A DNA stretch of 64,000 nucleotides, taken from Pseudomonas putida (GTDB taxonomy: Bacteria > Pseudomonadota > Gammaproteobacteria > Pseudomonadales > Pseudomonadaceae). Positions 19,762 to 29,311 of this stretch are shown here, one piece after another. The stretch lies in assembly GCF_002025705.1 (NCBI RefSeq), contig NZ_CP018846.1, positions 1,417,501 to 1,481,500 of the forward strand, in the 5' to 3' direction. The notes beneath the pieces are model-generated. The model was not told the origin of the DNA. It made no database searches and worked only from the letters and a program-made list of their open reading frames with translations. The translations under genes and the position numbers were made by a program. Position 1 is the first letter of the stretch. The number at the start of each line of letters is the position of its first letter.

Positions 19762-20904
19762 ATGCTGATAGTTGCCGACGAGAATATCCCGCTGCTCGAT
19801 GCCTTCTTTGAAGGCTTCGGCGAGATCCGCCGTTATCCCGGCCGCAGCCTCGACGCCGCCAGCGTCAAAGACGCCGATGTGCTGCTGGTGCGTTCGGTGA
19901 CCAAGGTCGACCGGCAACTGCTCGAAGGCAGCAAGGTGCGCTTCGTCGGCACCTGCACCATCGGCACCGACCACCTGGACCTGGGCTACTTCGCCGAAGC
20001 GGGTATCCACTGGAGCAGCGCGCCGGGCTGCAACGCTCGTGGCGTGGTCGACTATGTGCTGGGCAGCCTGCTGACCCTGGCAGAGCTGGACGGCGTCGCA
20101 CTGCCTCAACGCACCTACGGTGTGGTGGGCGCCGGCGAAGTCGGTGGCCGCCTGGTGCGAGTGCTGCACGGCCTGGGCTGGAAGGTGCTGGTCTGCGACC
20201 CACTGCGCCAGGCCATCGAGGGCGGCGACTTCGTCAGCCTGACGACGATACTTGAACAGTGCGACGTGATCAGCCTGCACACCCCGCTGCAACGCGGCGG
20301 CGAGCATCCGACCTGGCACCTGCTGGGCGAAGCGCAACTGGCGCAGCTGCGCCCGGGTGCCTGGCTGATCAACGCCAGCCGCGGGCCGGTGGTGGACAAC
20401 GTGGCACTGCGTGAGCTGCTGCTGGATCGCGAAGACGTGCACGCGGTGCTCGATGTGTGGGAAGGCGAGCCGCAGGTCGACCTGCAACTGGCAGACTTGT
20501 GCACCCTGGCCACGCCGCATATCGCCGGCTACAGCCTGGATGGCCGCCAGCGCGGTACGGCGCAGACCTATCAGGCCTTGTGCCGCTTCCTGGGGGAGGC
20601 CGAAAAGGTGCAACTGGCCGACCTGTTGCCAGCGCCGCCGCTGGCGCAAATCGAGTTCGATGGCACTGCGGAACCTGCCTGGGCCCTGGCGGCGCTGTGC
20701 CGGGCGGTGTACGACCCTCGGCGTGACGATGCCGATTTCCGTCGCAGCCTGAGTGACAATGTGGACGAGCAGCGGGCGGCGTTCGACCAGTTGCGCAAGC
20801 AATATCCACCGCGGCGGGAAATCGAAGGGTTGGCAGTGCGAGTGAGGGGAGAGGCACCACAGTTGGCGCAAATGGTCAGTGCCCTGGGCGGCGTTCTGGC
20901 CTGA
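19762..20904 (+). CDS. pdxB: erythronate-4-phosphate dehydrogenase
   Basis: D-2-hydroxyacid dehydrogenase family enzyme of 380 aa, oxidising 4-phosphoerythronate in de novo pyridoxal phosphate synthesis. The NAD motif is [15 protein letters not shown] (about residues 115-129), and the catalytic Arg/Glu/His elements are visible in [20 protein letters not shown] and [12 protein letters not shown]. The C-terminal DUF3410 dimerisation domain typical of PdxB runs from about 285. An AGGAGAG site precedes the ATG. Confidence 0.95.
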   Translation: MLIVADENIPLLDAFFEGFGEIRRYPGRSLDAASVKDADVLLVRSVTKVDRQLLEGSKVRFVGTCTIGTDHLDLGYFAEAGIHWSSAPGCNARGVVDYVLGSLLTLAELDGVALPQRTYGVVGAGEVGGRLVRVLHGLGWKVLVCDPLRQAIEGGDFVSLTTILEQCDVISLHTPLQRGGEHPTWHLLGEAQLAQLRPGAWLINASRGPVVDNVALRELLLDREDVHAVLDVWEGEPQVDLQLADLCTLATPHIAGYSLDGRQRGTAQTYQALCRFLGEAEKVQLADLLPAPPLAQIEFDGTAEPAWALAALCRAVYDPRRDDADFRRSLSDNVDEQRAAFDQLRKQYPPRREIEGLAVRVRGEAPQLAQMVSALGGVLA

Positions 20905-20921
20905 TGCCAGGTAAGCCTGTA

Positions 20922-21075
20922 CCGGCCTCTTCGCGGGCAAGCCCGCTCCCACAGTTTTACCACTTAACCAAGGTGAGCGATGAGCCCGCTCCCTCAGGTT
21001 TACCCCTGCATCAAGGGGAGTGATGAGTCTGTGGGAGCGGCGGTTCGGCGCCCCGACTTGCCCGCGAAGAGGCCA
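20922..21075. repeat. REP pair (GCGGGCAAGCCCGC type), inverted
   Basis: CCGGCCTCTTCGCGGGCAAG (20922-20941) continuing into CCCGCTCCCACAG, with a reversed copy at 21030-21075 (TGTGGGAGCGG ... CTTGCCCGCGAAGAGGCC). Typical Pseudomonas REP/BIME between pdxB and the next gene. Confidence 0.88.
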
Positions 21076-21085
21076 GTGCAGGTGA

Positions 21086-21114
21086 AATAAAAAACCCGGC
21101 ATAAAGCCGGGTTT
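21086..21114 (-). terminator. intrinsic terminator for the PA1571-like gene
   Basis: AAACCCGGC-ATAAA-GCCGGGTTT stem; on the minus strand it is followed by a T-rich run, and it lies 16 bp after the stop of the gene at 21130. Confidence 0.85.
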
Positions 21115-21129
21115 CAAAGCATTCGTGCT

Positions 21130-21303
21130 TCAGCCTTGGCGTACTTTCTTCACGCGGCTGTCTTCCAGCTCCTTGCAGGCTTTCTGGATCATCTGCTCGG
21201 TAATTTCGATCTCGCGGCCCTGGGCGTCGATGATCGAACCACAGGCCTTGGGCTGTGGTTTGTTCTGCGCTTTCACGGTGTCGCTGCCATGTTGCAAGCT
21301 CAT
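21130..21303 (-). CDS. PA1571-like small conserved protein
   Basis: Protein of 57 aa, similar in my memory to a small Pseudomonas family named for PA1571. The middle segment SIIDAQGREIEITEQMIQKA (residues 24-43) is the best-conserved-looking part, followed by a lysine/arginine-rich end. No membrane helix or known motif. The ATG at 21301-21303 follows a GAGGAGAG site; an ATG 15 nt upstream overlaps that site. It has its own terminator. Function unknown. Confidence 0.7.
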   Translation of the reverse strand: MSLQHGSDTVKAQNKPQPKACGSIIDAQGREIEITEQMIQKACKELEDSRVKKVRQG

Positions 21304-21505
21304 TGCATCTCTCCTCATCAGGTTCCGGCTCAGGTTAAACCTGTGCCATGACTGGCCTGTTACAAAAGTTGACGGGCACCAAGGCCTGAACAGTCCAGCA
21401 GAAAGCGCGGCAAAGCTCCAGAGGCCTGTTAGAACGATGGGTTATAGGCACTGCCGGCATGGATGAATGGTAGTCTTCAATCTTCCTGCAATTGTGGTCC
21501 ACGCC

Positions 21506-23269
21506 ATGCCCGATCCGGCTTCCTCTCGCCAACGCCGCGCTCTGCGCCTGGCCTGGCAGTTCATGCGCCCCTACCGCCGTCAGGCGTTGCTGGCCTTGCT
21601 GGCGCTGGTCGTCACCGCCGCCATCACTTTGTCCATGGGCCAAGGTATCCGCTTGTTGGTCGATCAGGGCTTCATGACCCGCTCGGCGCACCAGCTGAAC
21701 CAGACTATCGGGCTGTTCCTGATACTGGTGCTGGCCCTGGCGGCGGGCACATTCAGCCGCTTCTACCTGGTGTCGTGGATCGGCGAGCGCTGCGTTGCCG
21801 ATATCCGCCGCGAGGTATTCAATCATCTGGTGGGCTTGCACCCGGGCTTTTTCGAGGACAACCGCAGCTCCGAGATCCAGTCACGGCTGACCGCCGACAC
21901 GACCTTGCTGCAATCGGTGATCGGCTCGTCGCTGTCGATGTTCCTGCGCAATGCGCTGATGGTGATTGGTGGCGTGGTGTTGCTGTTCTTTACCAACCCC
22001 AAGCTCACCAGCATCGTGGTGGTGGCCTTGCCACTGGTGCTGGCGCCAATCCTGCTGTTTGGCCGGCGGGTGCGCCGCCTGTCGCGGCAGAGCCAGGACC
22101 GGGTGGCCGACGTGGGCAGCTATGTGGCCGAGACCCTGGGCCAGATCAAGACCGTGCAGGCGTACAACCACCAGGCACTCGACCGCGAGCTGTTCGCTGG
22201 TACCGTGGAAGCCGCGTTCGCCGTGGCCCGGCAACGGATTGCCCAGCGTGCCTGGCTGATCACCTTGGTGATCGTGCTGGTGCTGGGCGCGGTCGGGGTG
22301 ATGCTGTGGGTGGGCGGCATGGATGTGATCGCCGGGCGCATTTCCGCAGGGGAACTGGCAGCGTTCGTGTTCTACAGCCTGATCGTCGGCAGTGCCTTCG
22401 GCACCCTGAGTGAAGTGATCGGCGAATTGCAGCGCGCCGCTGGGGCCGCCGAGCGCATAGCCGAACTGTTGGCGGCGAACAGCACGATTCTGACACCTGA
22501 AGCCCCCGCGAACCTGGCGCAGCAGCGTGCCAGTGGACGCATCGAACTGCAGCAGTTGACCTTCGCCTATCCCTCGCGGCCTTCGGTGGCTGCCATCGAT
22601 CACCTGAGCCTGACCATCGAGCCAGGCCAGACCGTGGCGCTTGTGGGGCCGTCGGGGGCGGGCAAGTCGACCCTGTTCGACCTGCTGTTGCGTTTCTACG
22701 ATCCGCAACAGGGGCGGATCCTGCTCGATGGCCAGCCGATCACGGCGCTGGATCCGGACGACCTGCGCCGCCAGTTTGCCCTGGTGGCGCAGAACCCTTC
22801 ACTGTTCCGCGGCACGGTCGAGGCGAACATCCGCTACGGTCGGCCCGAGGCGACCTTGGCTGAAGTCGAGGCGGCAGCCCGCGGTGCCCATGCCGACGAG
22901 TTCATTCGGCAACTGCCACAGGGTTACCAGACGCCGTTGGGCGAGGGCGGCGTCGGCCTCTCCGGCGGGCAAAAGCAGCGTCTTGCAATCGCCCGGGCGC
23001 TGCTGGTGGATGCTCCGATCCTGCTGCTTGACGAGGCCACCAGCGCCCTCGATGCGCAAAGCGAGCACCTGATTCAGCAGGCGCTGCCGAGCCTGATGGC
23101 CGGGCGTACCACGCTGGTCATTGCGCACCGCCTGGCCACGGTACAGCACGCCGAACGCATTGCGGTGATCGACAAGGGGCGGGTGGTCGCGGTCGGCACG
23201 CATCGGCAGTTGATCGAGGAAAGCCCGTTGTACGCTCGCCTGGCCGAGTTGCAGTTCACCACGGGCTAA
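21506..23269 (+). CDS. MsbA-like ABC transporter, permease and ATPase fused
   Basis: ABC exporter half-transporter of 587 aa: six-helix membrane domain (about 20-315), then a nucleotide-binding domain with Walker A GPSGAGKST, Q-loop LVAQNPSLF, signature LSGGQKQR, and Walker B ILLLDEAT (about 350-580). It resembles the MsbA-related ABCB lipid/multidrug exporters and acts as a homodimer. The ATG at 21506 gives M-P-D-P-A-S-S; 13 further codons upstream are open but have no family match. The substrate cannot be read. It stands as a single gene with a terminator-less 3' end, 189 bp before the next gene. Confidence 0.9.
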   Translation: MPDPASSRQRRALRLAWQFMRPYRRQALLALLALVVTAAITLSMGQGIRLLVDQGFMTRSAHQLNQTIGLFLILVLALAAGTFSRFYLVSWIGERCVADIRREVFNHLVGLHPGFFEDNRSSEIQSRLTADTTLLQSVIGSSLSMFLRNALMVIGGVVLLFFTNPKLTSIVVVALPLVLAPILLFGRRVRRLSRQSQDRVADVGSYVAETLGQIKTVQAYNHQALDRELFAGTVEAAFAVARQRIAQRAWLITLVIVLVLGAVGVMLWVGGMDVIAGRISAGELAAFVFYSLIVGSAFGTLSEVIGELQRAAGAAERIAELLAANSTILTPEAPANLAQQRASGRIELQQLTFAYPSRPSVAAIDHLSLTIEPGQTVALVGPSGAGKSTLFDLLLRFYDPQQGRILLDGQPITALDPDDLRRQFALVAQNPSLFRGTVEANIRYGRPEATLAEVEAAARGAHADEFIRQLPQGYQTPLGEGGVGLSGGQKQRLAIARALLVDAPILLLDEATSALDAQSEHLIQQALPSLMAGRTTLVIAHRLATVQHAERIAVIDKGRVVAVGTHRQLIEESPLYARLAELQFTTG

Positions 23270-23458
23270 GTGTCGCGTACTTGTAACATTTCTGTAGCAA
23301 TTGCCTGAGAGTATTGAATTCAACTGTTGCGTAAGTGCTCGACCTGGCTGCTATCGATTGATGGCAGCTTTTTTTTGGCCTGCGAACGAGGACACGGATG
23401 TCTGTCGCGGCGCTGCAATGGCGCGCCATTTCCTTATTCCTTGTTCCCGAGATCCGCG

Positions 23459-25075
23459 ATGTTGCGTAAATCACTCAGAGTGCAAATTCTCACCCTGCTC
23501 GGCGGCAGCCTGGCGACCATGCTGCTGATCGCCCTGGTGTGCTTCCAGTTCCTGTCCTCCAGCGTGCGTGGTTATGGCGAACTGGTGGACGGGCCGCTGC
23601 GGGCCTCGCAATTGATCGACGAAGCCAACCTGCAGTTCAAGATCCAGGTGCAGGAATGGAAGAATGTGCTGCTGCGTGGGCGCCAGCCAGCCGAGCTGGA
23701 AAAATACTGGCAGCAGTTCCAGGCCCGTGAGCAACAGGTGCAACAGCTGCTGGGGCAACTGATCGACAGCAGTGACGACAAGCTCAAGGCGCCTTTGCAG
23801 CAATTGCGTGACAGCCATCGGCAGCTGGGCCAGGCCTACGAGCAGGGGCGCCAGGCGTTTCTGGCGGCGGGTGGTGATCCGGTAGCCGGTGACCAGGCGG
23901 TGAAGGGCGTGGATCGGGCGGCCAGCGAGCAGATGAGCGCGTTGGTCGAGCAATTGCGCGCCGACGCCCGGGCCCGGGCCGCCCAGATCAATGCCGATGC
24001 CGAACGCACCGTATGGCTGGGCGTGCTGGTGATGCTCGGTTCGGCGTTGCTGGTCGGCCTGCTCAGCCTGTGGCGGGTCAACCGCAGCCTGATCCAGCCG
24101 ATCGGCCAACTGATCGAATACGTTGCGCAACTGAGCCAGGGCCACTTCGCCGCACGCGTCGACAGCCGTCGCGAGGACGAGCTGGGCCGCCTGGCGCGAG
24201 CTGCCAATACCCTGCGTGACTTTCTCGCCGAGACCGTTGGCCGGCTGAAGGACAACGCCCAGGAGCTGGAAGGTGCCAGTGGCCAGTTACGCAACATCGC
24301 AGGTGACATGGCCCGTGGCACCCACGACCAGTTCCAGCGTACCGACCAGGTCGCCACGGCCATGCACGAGATGTCCGCCACCGCCCAGGAAGTGGCCCGC
24401 CACGCTGCCGAGGCGGCACGCGCCGCCGACGACGCCGACCACAGTGCCCAGGCTGGCGAGCAGGTGATGCAGCAGACCATCGACATCATCGGTGTGGTCA
24501 ACCGCGAGATTGCCGGCACTGCCGCAGTCATCCGCGACCTGGAAAATGACAGTTCACGCATCGGCAAGGTGCTGGAAGTGATTCGCGGCATCGCCGAGCA
24601 GACCAACCTGCTGGCACTCAATGCCGCCATCGAGGCCGCCCGCGCGGGTGAGGCCGGGCGTGGCTTTGCCGTGGTCGCCGACGAGGTGCGCAGCCTGGCT
24701 CAGCGTACTGCAGCGTCGATCGCCGAGATTCATCAGATTATCGAAGCCGTGCAGTCGGGCGCGGTGGAGGCGGTCAAGGCCATCGAGAGCGGCCAGCAAC
24801 GCAGCGAGGAGGGCGCCGAGCAGGTGCAGCAGGCCGGGCAGATGCTGCAGCGCATCACGTTGGCAGTGGAGGCAATCCGTGACATGAACCGGCAGATCGC
24901 CACGGCGGCCGAAGAGCAGACCAGCGTGGCCGAGGACATTTCGCGCAACCTTATCGAAATCACCCGGATTGCCACGGCCAACCAGCAGGCGGTGCAGCAT
25001 ACCGAGCAGGCGGGGCAGCGCCTGCATGGGCTGTCGGGGCAGTTGGGTGAGGTCACTTCGCGCCTTACTGCCTGA
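23459..25075 (+). CDS. methyl-accepting chemotaxis protein
   Basis: Transmembrane chemoreceptor of 538 aa. Membrane helix 1 at about 11-33, a helical periplasmic ligand-binding domain (about 34-182, four-helix-bundle-like), membrane helix 2 at about 184-204, HAMP (about 205-257), and the signalling domain with the conserved tip [20 protein letters not shown]. The C-terminus lacks a docking pentapeptide. The start ATG (23459) gives M-L-R-K-S-L-R-V-Q. The ligand is unknown; I do not see a sigma-28 promoter of the aer/cheV form upstream. Confidence 0.92.
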   Translation: MLRKSLRVQILTLLGGSLATMLLIALVCFQFLSSSVRGYGELVDGPLRASQLIDEANLQFKIQVQEWKNVLLRGRQPAELEKYWQQFQAREQQVQQLLGQLIDSSDDKLKAPLQQLRDSHRQLGQAYEQGRQAFLAAGGDPVAGDQAVKGVDRAASEQMSALVEQLRADARARAAQINADAERTVWLGVLVMLGSALLVGLLSLWRVNRSLIQPIGQLIEYVAQLSQGHFAARVDSRREDELGRLARAANTLRDFLAETVGRLKDNAQELEGASGQLRNIAGDMARGTHDQFQRTDQVATAMHEMSATAQEVARHAAEAARAADDADHSAQAGEQVMQQTIDIIGVVNREIAGTAAVIRDLENDSSRIGKVLEVIRGIAEQTNLLALNAAIEAARAGEAGRGFAVVADEVRSLAQRTAASIAEIHQIIEAVQSGAVEAVKAIESGQQRSEEGAEQVQQAGQMLQRITLAVEAIRDMNRQIATAAEEQTSVAEDISRNLIEITRIATANQQAVQHTEQAGQRLHGLSGQLGEVTSRLTA

Positions 25076-25082
25076 TGCAGCC

Positions 25083-25201
25083 GGGGCCGCACAGCGGCCC
25101 TTTCCGACCGGTCCGGCGCCCCGGCAAGGTCGCTCCAGGAGGCCGCATAGTCTTGTAGGAGCGGCCTCGTGTCGCGAAAGGGGCGCGAAGCGCCCCCAGG
25201 G
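25083..25201. repeat. REP cluster (TGTAGGAGCGGCC type)
   Basis: GGCCGCACAGCGGCC, then GGTCGCTCCAGGAGGCC and TTGTAGGAGCGGCCTCGTG, ending in a GGGGCGCGAAGCGCCCC palindrome. REP elements between the chemoreceptor and mqo. Confidence 0.75.
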
Positions 25202-25355
25202 GGGAAACCCGCCATCTGCCAGGATAAAACCGATCCCGCTGTGGCGGAATGTCGCCATGCGACGCGCTGCCACGCCCTTATTCATTGGCTCAAACCCAGT
25301 TGGCATGCTCCCTGCTCTGTGCGGCGCGCGTGTACACAACAACTGGACAACATCA

Positions 25356-26939
25356 ATGAAGAAATTTCTGCTGACGTTCCTCTGCCTGGGCGTCATCGGC
25401 TGCTCCAAACCCGAAGCGCCTGAAACCACCGTCGATGTGCTGCTGATCGGCGGTGGCATCATGAGTGCGAGCTTGGGGACTTATCTCACCGAACTGGAGC
25501 CAAACTGGAAGGTCGGCGTCTACGAGCGCATGGACCAGGTTGCCGAAGAAAGCTCCAATGCCTGGAACAATGCCGGTACCGGCCACTCGGCGTTCTGCGA
25601 GCTGAACTACACCAGCGAAGGCAAGGACGGCAGCATCGATATCAGCAAGGCCGTCGGGGTCAATGAGCAGTTCGAGATTTCCAAGCAGTTCTGGGCTTAC
25701 CAGGTCGAACAGGGCGTGCTCAACAACCCCAAGTCGTTCATCAACAACGTGCCACACATGAGCTTCGTCTGGGGTGACGAGAACATCGCCTTCCTGCACA
25801 AGCGCGTCGCTGCCCTGCAGCACAGCTCGCTGTTCCGCGGCATGGAAATCAGCGAAGACCACGAGCAGATCCGCAAGTGGGTGCCACTGGTGATGGAGGG
25901 CCGTGACCCGCAGCAGAAAGTGGCCGCCACGCGCATGGCCATTGGTACCGACGTGAACTTCGGCGAGATCACTCGCCAGCTGTTTGCCTCGATGACCCGC
26001 AACCCCAACGTCAAGCTGCACCTGAGCCATGAAGTACGCGATATCGTGCGTAACGCCGATGGCAGCTGGAAGGTGGTGGTGGCTGACCTTGCCCAAGGTG
26101 GCAAGGAGGCCAGCGTCAATGCCCGGTTCGTGTTCATCGGGGCCGGTGGCGGCGCGCTGAAGCTGCTGCAGAAGTCGGGTATCCCTGAGGCGGACGGTTA
26201 TGCGGGCTTCCCGGTCGGTGGCCAGTTCCTGATGACCGACAACCCGGACATCGTCGCCCGCCACAAGGCCAAGCTGTATGGCAAGGCCTCGGTCGGTGCG
26301 CCACCGATGTCGGTACCGCACCTGGACACCCGAGTGATCGATGGCCGTGAAGTGTTGCTGTTCGGCCCGTTCGCGACCTTCTCCACCAAGTACCTCAAGC
26401 ACGGTTCGTTGCTGGACATGTTCGCCTCGCTTACCAGCCACAACATCCTGCCGATGGTGAATGCCGGGATCGACAACCTCGACCTCAGCACTTACCTGAT
26501 GGGCCAGCTGATGCTCAGTTTCGACGATCGCATGCATGCCCTGCGCGAGTACTTCCCCAACGCCAGGAACGAGGACTGGAAGCTGCTGCAGGCTGGCCAG
26601 CGCGTGCAGGTGATCAAGAAGGACCCGGTACTCGGTGGCATCCTGCAGTTCGGTACCGAAGTGGTAGCTGCGCAGGATGGCAGTATCGCCGCGCTGCTGG
26701 GGGCTTCGCCGGGTGCCTCGACGGCCGCGCCGATCATGCTGGCCGTGCTGGAAAAGACCTTCAAGGACCGCGTCAAGACACCGGAGTGGCAAGCGCGCCT
26801 GAAGGAAATCGTGCCGAGCTACGGGCAGAAGCTGAACAACGACATCGAACTGACCAACCGTACCCGTGAGTGGAGCAGTTCGCGTCTGCAGTTGCTCTAT
26901 GTGCCGGTGCAGGCTGAGCAGGTGACAGCGGTCAACTGA
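25356..26939 (+). CDS. mqo: malate:quinone oxidoreductase with lipoprotein-like N-terminus
   Basis: FAD enzyme of 527 aa that oxidises malate to oxaloacetate and passes electrons to ubiquinone, a TCA-cycle/respiratory link. The FAD motif [20 protein letters not shown] begins at about residue 28, and family motifs [20 protein letters not shown] and the C-terminal GASPGAST are intact. Unlike the classical cytosol-facing enzyme, it begins [16 protein letters not shown], with a hydrophobic segment and a lipobox (V-I-G-C, cysteine 16) that predict an exported lipoprotein. Whether it is processed or the segment is only a membrane anchor is unknown. A terminator follows 28 bp after the stop. Confidence 0.95.
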   Translation: MKKFLLTFLCLGVIGCSKPEAPETTVDVLLIGGGIMSASLGTYLTELEPNWKVGVYERMDQVAEESSNAWNNAGTGHSAFCELNYTSEGKDGSIDISKAVGVNEQFEISKQFWAYQVEQGVLNNPKSFINNVPHMSFVWGDENIAFLHKRVAALQHSSLFRGMEISEDHEQIRKWVPLVMEGRDPQQKVAATRMAIGTDVNFGEITRQLFASMTRNPNVKLHLSHEVRDIVRNADGSWKVVVADLAQGGKEASVNARFVFIGAGGGALKLLQKSGIPEADGYAGFPVGGQFLMTDNPDIVARHKAKLYGKASVGAPPMSVPHLDTRVIDGREVLLFGPFATFSTKYLKHGSLLDMFASLTSHNILPMVNAGIDNLDLSTYLMGQLMLSFDDRMHALREYFPNARNEDWKLLQAGQRVQVIKKDPVLGGILQFGTEVVAAQDGSIAALLGASPGASTAAPIMLAVLEKTFKDRVKTPEWQARLKEIVPSYGQKLNNDIELTNRTREWSSSRLQLLYVPVQAEQVTAVN

Positions 26940-26967
26940 TTAGCCCGTGCACTTTCCAGAGCACAAC

Positions 26968-26994
26968 AAAAAGCCCGCACAAGGCGGGCTTTTT
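26968..26994. terminator. bidirectional terminator between mqo and tRNA-Pro
   Basis: AAAAAGCCCGC-ACAAG-GCGGGCTTTTT; A/T runs flank both sides of the stem, so it can serve mqo on + and the tRNA on -. Confidence 0.9.
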
Positions 26995-27005
26995 GAGCTG
27001 GATTC

Positions 27006-27082
27006 TGGTCGGAGAGACAGGATTCGAACCTGCGGCCTTCTCGTCCCGAACGAGACGCGCTACCTGGCTGCGCTACACTCCG
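27006..27082 (-). tRNA. tRNA-Pro (anticodon CGG)
   Basis: 77-nt cloverleaf on the minus strand: acceptor CGGAG.../...CTCCG with encoded CCA end, anticodon stem TCTCG/CGAGA and seven-base loop TTCGGGA giving anticodon CGG (reads CCG), T-arm GCAGGTTCGAATCCTGT. It is single copy here. No integrase or repeated tRNA end lies next to it. Confidence 0.97.
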
Positions 27083-27162
27083 ATGAACAAAATCCTACTG
27101 CATAGGTTTTTCGGGTGCAAGCCCTTGTTGTTTAAAGGGCTTATGCCAAAAAAACTGCGAGA

Positions 27163-27384
27163 TCAGAGCTCTTTGACGGTGCGGATCTGGTCCTTGTTCA
27201 GGCGTGTACGCTTGCCGTCGAGCTGTTCGAATTCGTAGAAACCGGAGTCCTCGTCAAAGGATGGGGTGTCCACTGCCTGGATTTCGCGGCCGTCGTTCAG
27301 GGTGATCACGGTCGGTGATGCGCAGCCGGCAAGGGCGCCGAGGCCCAAGGCGAGCAGGAAGGCGGGAAGGGTCCGTTGAATCAT
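27163..27384 (-). CDS. YgdI/YgdR-family small lipoprotein
   Basis: Lipoprotein of 73 aa: MIQRTLPAFLLALGLGALAG then C at about residue 21 with lipobox L-A-G-C, followed by a small beta-barrel-like domain ITLNDGREIQAVDTPSFD and RTRLNKDQIRTVKEL, diagnostic of the YgdI/YgdR (DUF903) family. The ATG follows GGAGAAAG. Probably an envelope protein of unknown role, as in E. coli. Confidence 0.9.
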   Translation of the reverse strand: MIQRTLPAFLLALGLGALAGCASPTVITLNDGREIQAVDTPSFDEDSGFYEFEQLDGKRTRLNKDQIRTVKEL

Positions 27385-27561
27385 CGTCTTTCTCCAGTGC
27401 AATGGTGCAAGTTTTCTTTATGACGCAGGGCGTCCACGCAAGTTCCTTTTCATTCCAGCATAGCGGCAAGCCCGGGGTATTGACCTGTGCCTGCCTGCAC
27501 TGTCGCCCGGGCCGGCTGTGATATAACTGCGGCCATCCCCCTTTCCCTGCGACGGACACCC

Positions 27562-28101
27562 ATGAAAGCCAAGGCAGATACCCCCTTCGTGGCGCTGAAC
27601 ATTGCCGTGCTCACGGTCAGCGACACCCGCACTTTCGAAACCGATACATCCGGCCAGACCTTCGTCGACCGACTCACCGCTGCTGGCCACAAACTGGCCG
27701 CGCGCGTGCTGCTCAAGGACGACCTGTACAAGATCCGCGCCCAGGTCGCCACCTGGATCGCCGATGACAGCGTGCAGGTCGTGCTGATCACCGGTGGTAC
27801 CGGCTTTACCGGCCGTGACAGCACGCCGGAGGCTGTCGCCTGCCTGCTGGACAAGCAGGTCGAGGGCTTCGGCGAACTGTTCCGGCAGATTTCCGTGGCC
27901 GATATCGGCACCTCCACCGTGCAGTCGCGCGCCCTGGCCGGCCTGGCCAATGGCACCTTGGTGTGCTGCCTGCCGGGCTCGACCAATGCCGTGCGCACCG
28001 GTTGGGACGGCATCCTCGCCGAACAGCTGGACGCCCGCCATCGGCCGTGCAATTTCGTCGCTCACCTGAAGCAGGCAGCGGCCTGTGACAGCCGTGGCTG
28101 A
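27562..28101 (+). CDS. moaB: molybdenum cofactor biosynthesis protein MoaB
   Basis: MogA/MoaB-type protein of 179 aa that takes part in adenylation of molybdopterin. Motifs: NIAVLTVSDTRTFETDTSGQ at residues 12-31, LITGGTGFTGRDSTPEA and LPGSTNAVRTGWDGI. The ATG (27562) gives M-K-A-K-A-D; an upstream frame opens 25 codons earlier without resemblance. It overlaps moeA by 17 nt, so the two are translationally coupled. Confidence 0.93.
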   Translation: MKAKADTPFVALNIAVLTVSDTRTFETDTSGQTFVDRLTAAGHKLAARVLLKDDLYKIRAQVATWIADDSVQVVLITGGTGFTGRDSTPEAVACLLDKQVEGFGELFRQISVADIGTSTVQSRALAGLANGTLVCCLPGSTNAVRTGWDGILAEQLDARHRPCNFVAHLKQAAACDSRG

Positions 28102-29311
28102 GGCGCCGGCTGCCCGGCCACTGATGCCGGTGGAAGAAGCCTTGGAGCGCCTGCTGGCGCTGGCCGAAGCCGCACCGATCAAGGAAACCGAAAGCGTCTC
28201 GCTGGCCGAAGCTGAAGGCCGCGTACTGGCCACCGAGCTGGTGGCCACGCTCGACCTGCCGCCGTGGCCGAACAGCGCCATGGACGGTTACGCCTTGCGC
28301 CTGGCCGATCTGCAGGCCGAGCCATTGCCTGTCAGCCAGCGGATTTTCGCCGGGCATGCTCCCGAGCCTCTGCAGCCCGGTACCTGTGCGCGGATCTTCA
28401 CTGGTGCACCGATGCCGGCAGGTGCCGACTGCGTCGAGATGCAGGAAAACACCGAGGTGCTGGAAGATGGTCGGGTACGCTTCCTCGAAGCGCTGACGCT
28501 TGATCAGAACGTTCGCCCTCAGGGCCAGGAAACCCGCAAGGGCGAGCAGGTGATGGCCGCTGGCACGCGGCTTGGGCCCATCGAGCTGGGCCTGGCGGCG
28601 ACCCTGGGGCATGCGCATTTACAGGTGGTGCGGCGGGTGCGGGTGGCGGTGCTGTCCACCGGTGATGAGCTGGTCGAGCCCGGCCTGCCACTGGGCCCGG
28701 GGCAAATCTACAACAGCAACCGGCGCCTGCTGGTCAGCTGGCTGCAACGGTTGGGTTGCGAAGTACGCGACATGGGCATTCTCCCCGATGACCTGCAACG
28801 TACCCGTGAATGCCTGGGCGGCCTGGGTGATGTCGACCTGATCCTGTCCACCGGTGGTGTTTCCGTGGGTGAGGCCGACTACCTTGGCGCCGCACTGCGC
28901 GAAGCGGGCGAGCTGGCCTTGTGGAAGCTGGCCATCAAGCCTGGCAAGCCGCTGACATTTGGGCATTACCGCGGCGTGCCGGTGATCGGCCTGCCCGGCA
29001 ACCCGGCGTCGACCCTGGTCACGTTCGGCCTTCTGACCCGGCCTTACCTGCTGCGCCGCCAGGGCGTAGCCGATGTCACGCCGTTACGCTTCGACGTACC
29101 AGCCGGGTTCGAATGGACCAAGGCCGGCACCCGCCGCGAGTACCTGCGCGCGCGTATCGACAATGGCCAGGTGCGCATCTACAAGAACCAGAGCTCTGGC
29201 GTGCTGCGCAGCGCTGCCTGGGCCGAGGGGCTGGTAGAGGTGCGCGAAGGCAGCACGCCGCAGCCGGGTGACAGCGTGCCGTTCATACCGCTGAGCGAAC
29301 TACTCGGCTGA
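28085..29311 (+). CDS. moeA: molybdopterin molybdenumtransferase MoeA
   Basis: Inserts molybdenum into adenylated molybdopterin. 408 aa with MoeA domains: N-terminal PPWPNSAMDGYALR, IFTGAPMPAGADCVEMQENT, then the MoCF-binding domain with VLSTGDELVEPG and STGGVSVGEADYL, and the NPAST motif (LPGNPASTLV). The GTG at 28085 is the start, inside moaB. The 3' end overlaps the convergent glycosyltransferase gene by 12 nt. Confidence 0.94.
   Translation: MTAVAEAPAARPLMPVEEALERLLALAEAAPIKETESVSLAEAEGRVLATELVATLDLPPWPNSAMDGYALRLADLQAEPLPVSQRIFAGHAPEPLQPGTCARIFTGAPMPAGADCVEMQENTEVLEDGRVRFLEALTLDQNVRPQGQETRKGEQVMAAGTRLGPIELGLAATLGHAHLQVVRRVRVAVLSTGDELVEPGLPLGPGQIYNSNRRLLVSWLQRLGCEVRDMGILPDDLQRTRECLGGLGDVDLILSTGGVSVGEADYLGAALREAGELALWKLAIKPGKPLTFGHYRGVPVIGLPGNPASTLVTFGLLTRPYLLRRQGVADVTPLRFDVPAGFEWTKAGTRREYLRARIDNGQVRIYKNQSSGVLRSAAWAEGLVEVREGSTPQPGDSVPFIPLSELLG

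Noticed and set aside
23270..23458. Sigma-28 promoter for the chemoreceptor
   Set aside because: No TAAA/TCAA-N15-GCCGATAA match; the closest, TAAG-N15-CTATCGAT, fails the -10.
25356..26939. mqo as a broken or truncated gene
   Set aside because: The frame is full length, 527 aa, with all FAD and family motifs.
27006..27082. Integration site at the tRNA-Pro gene
   Set aside because: No duplicated tRNA end, integrase or foreign composition on either side.
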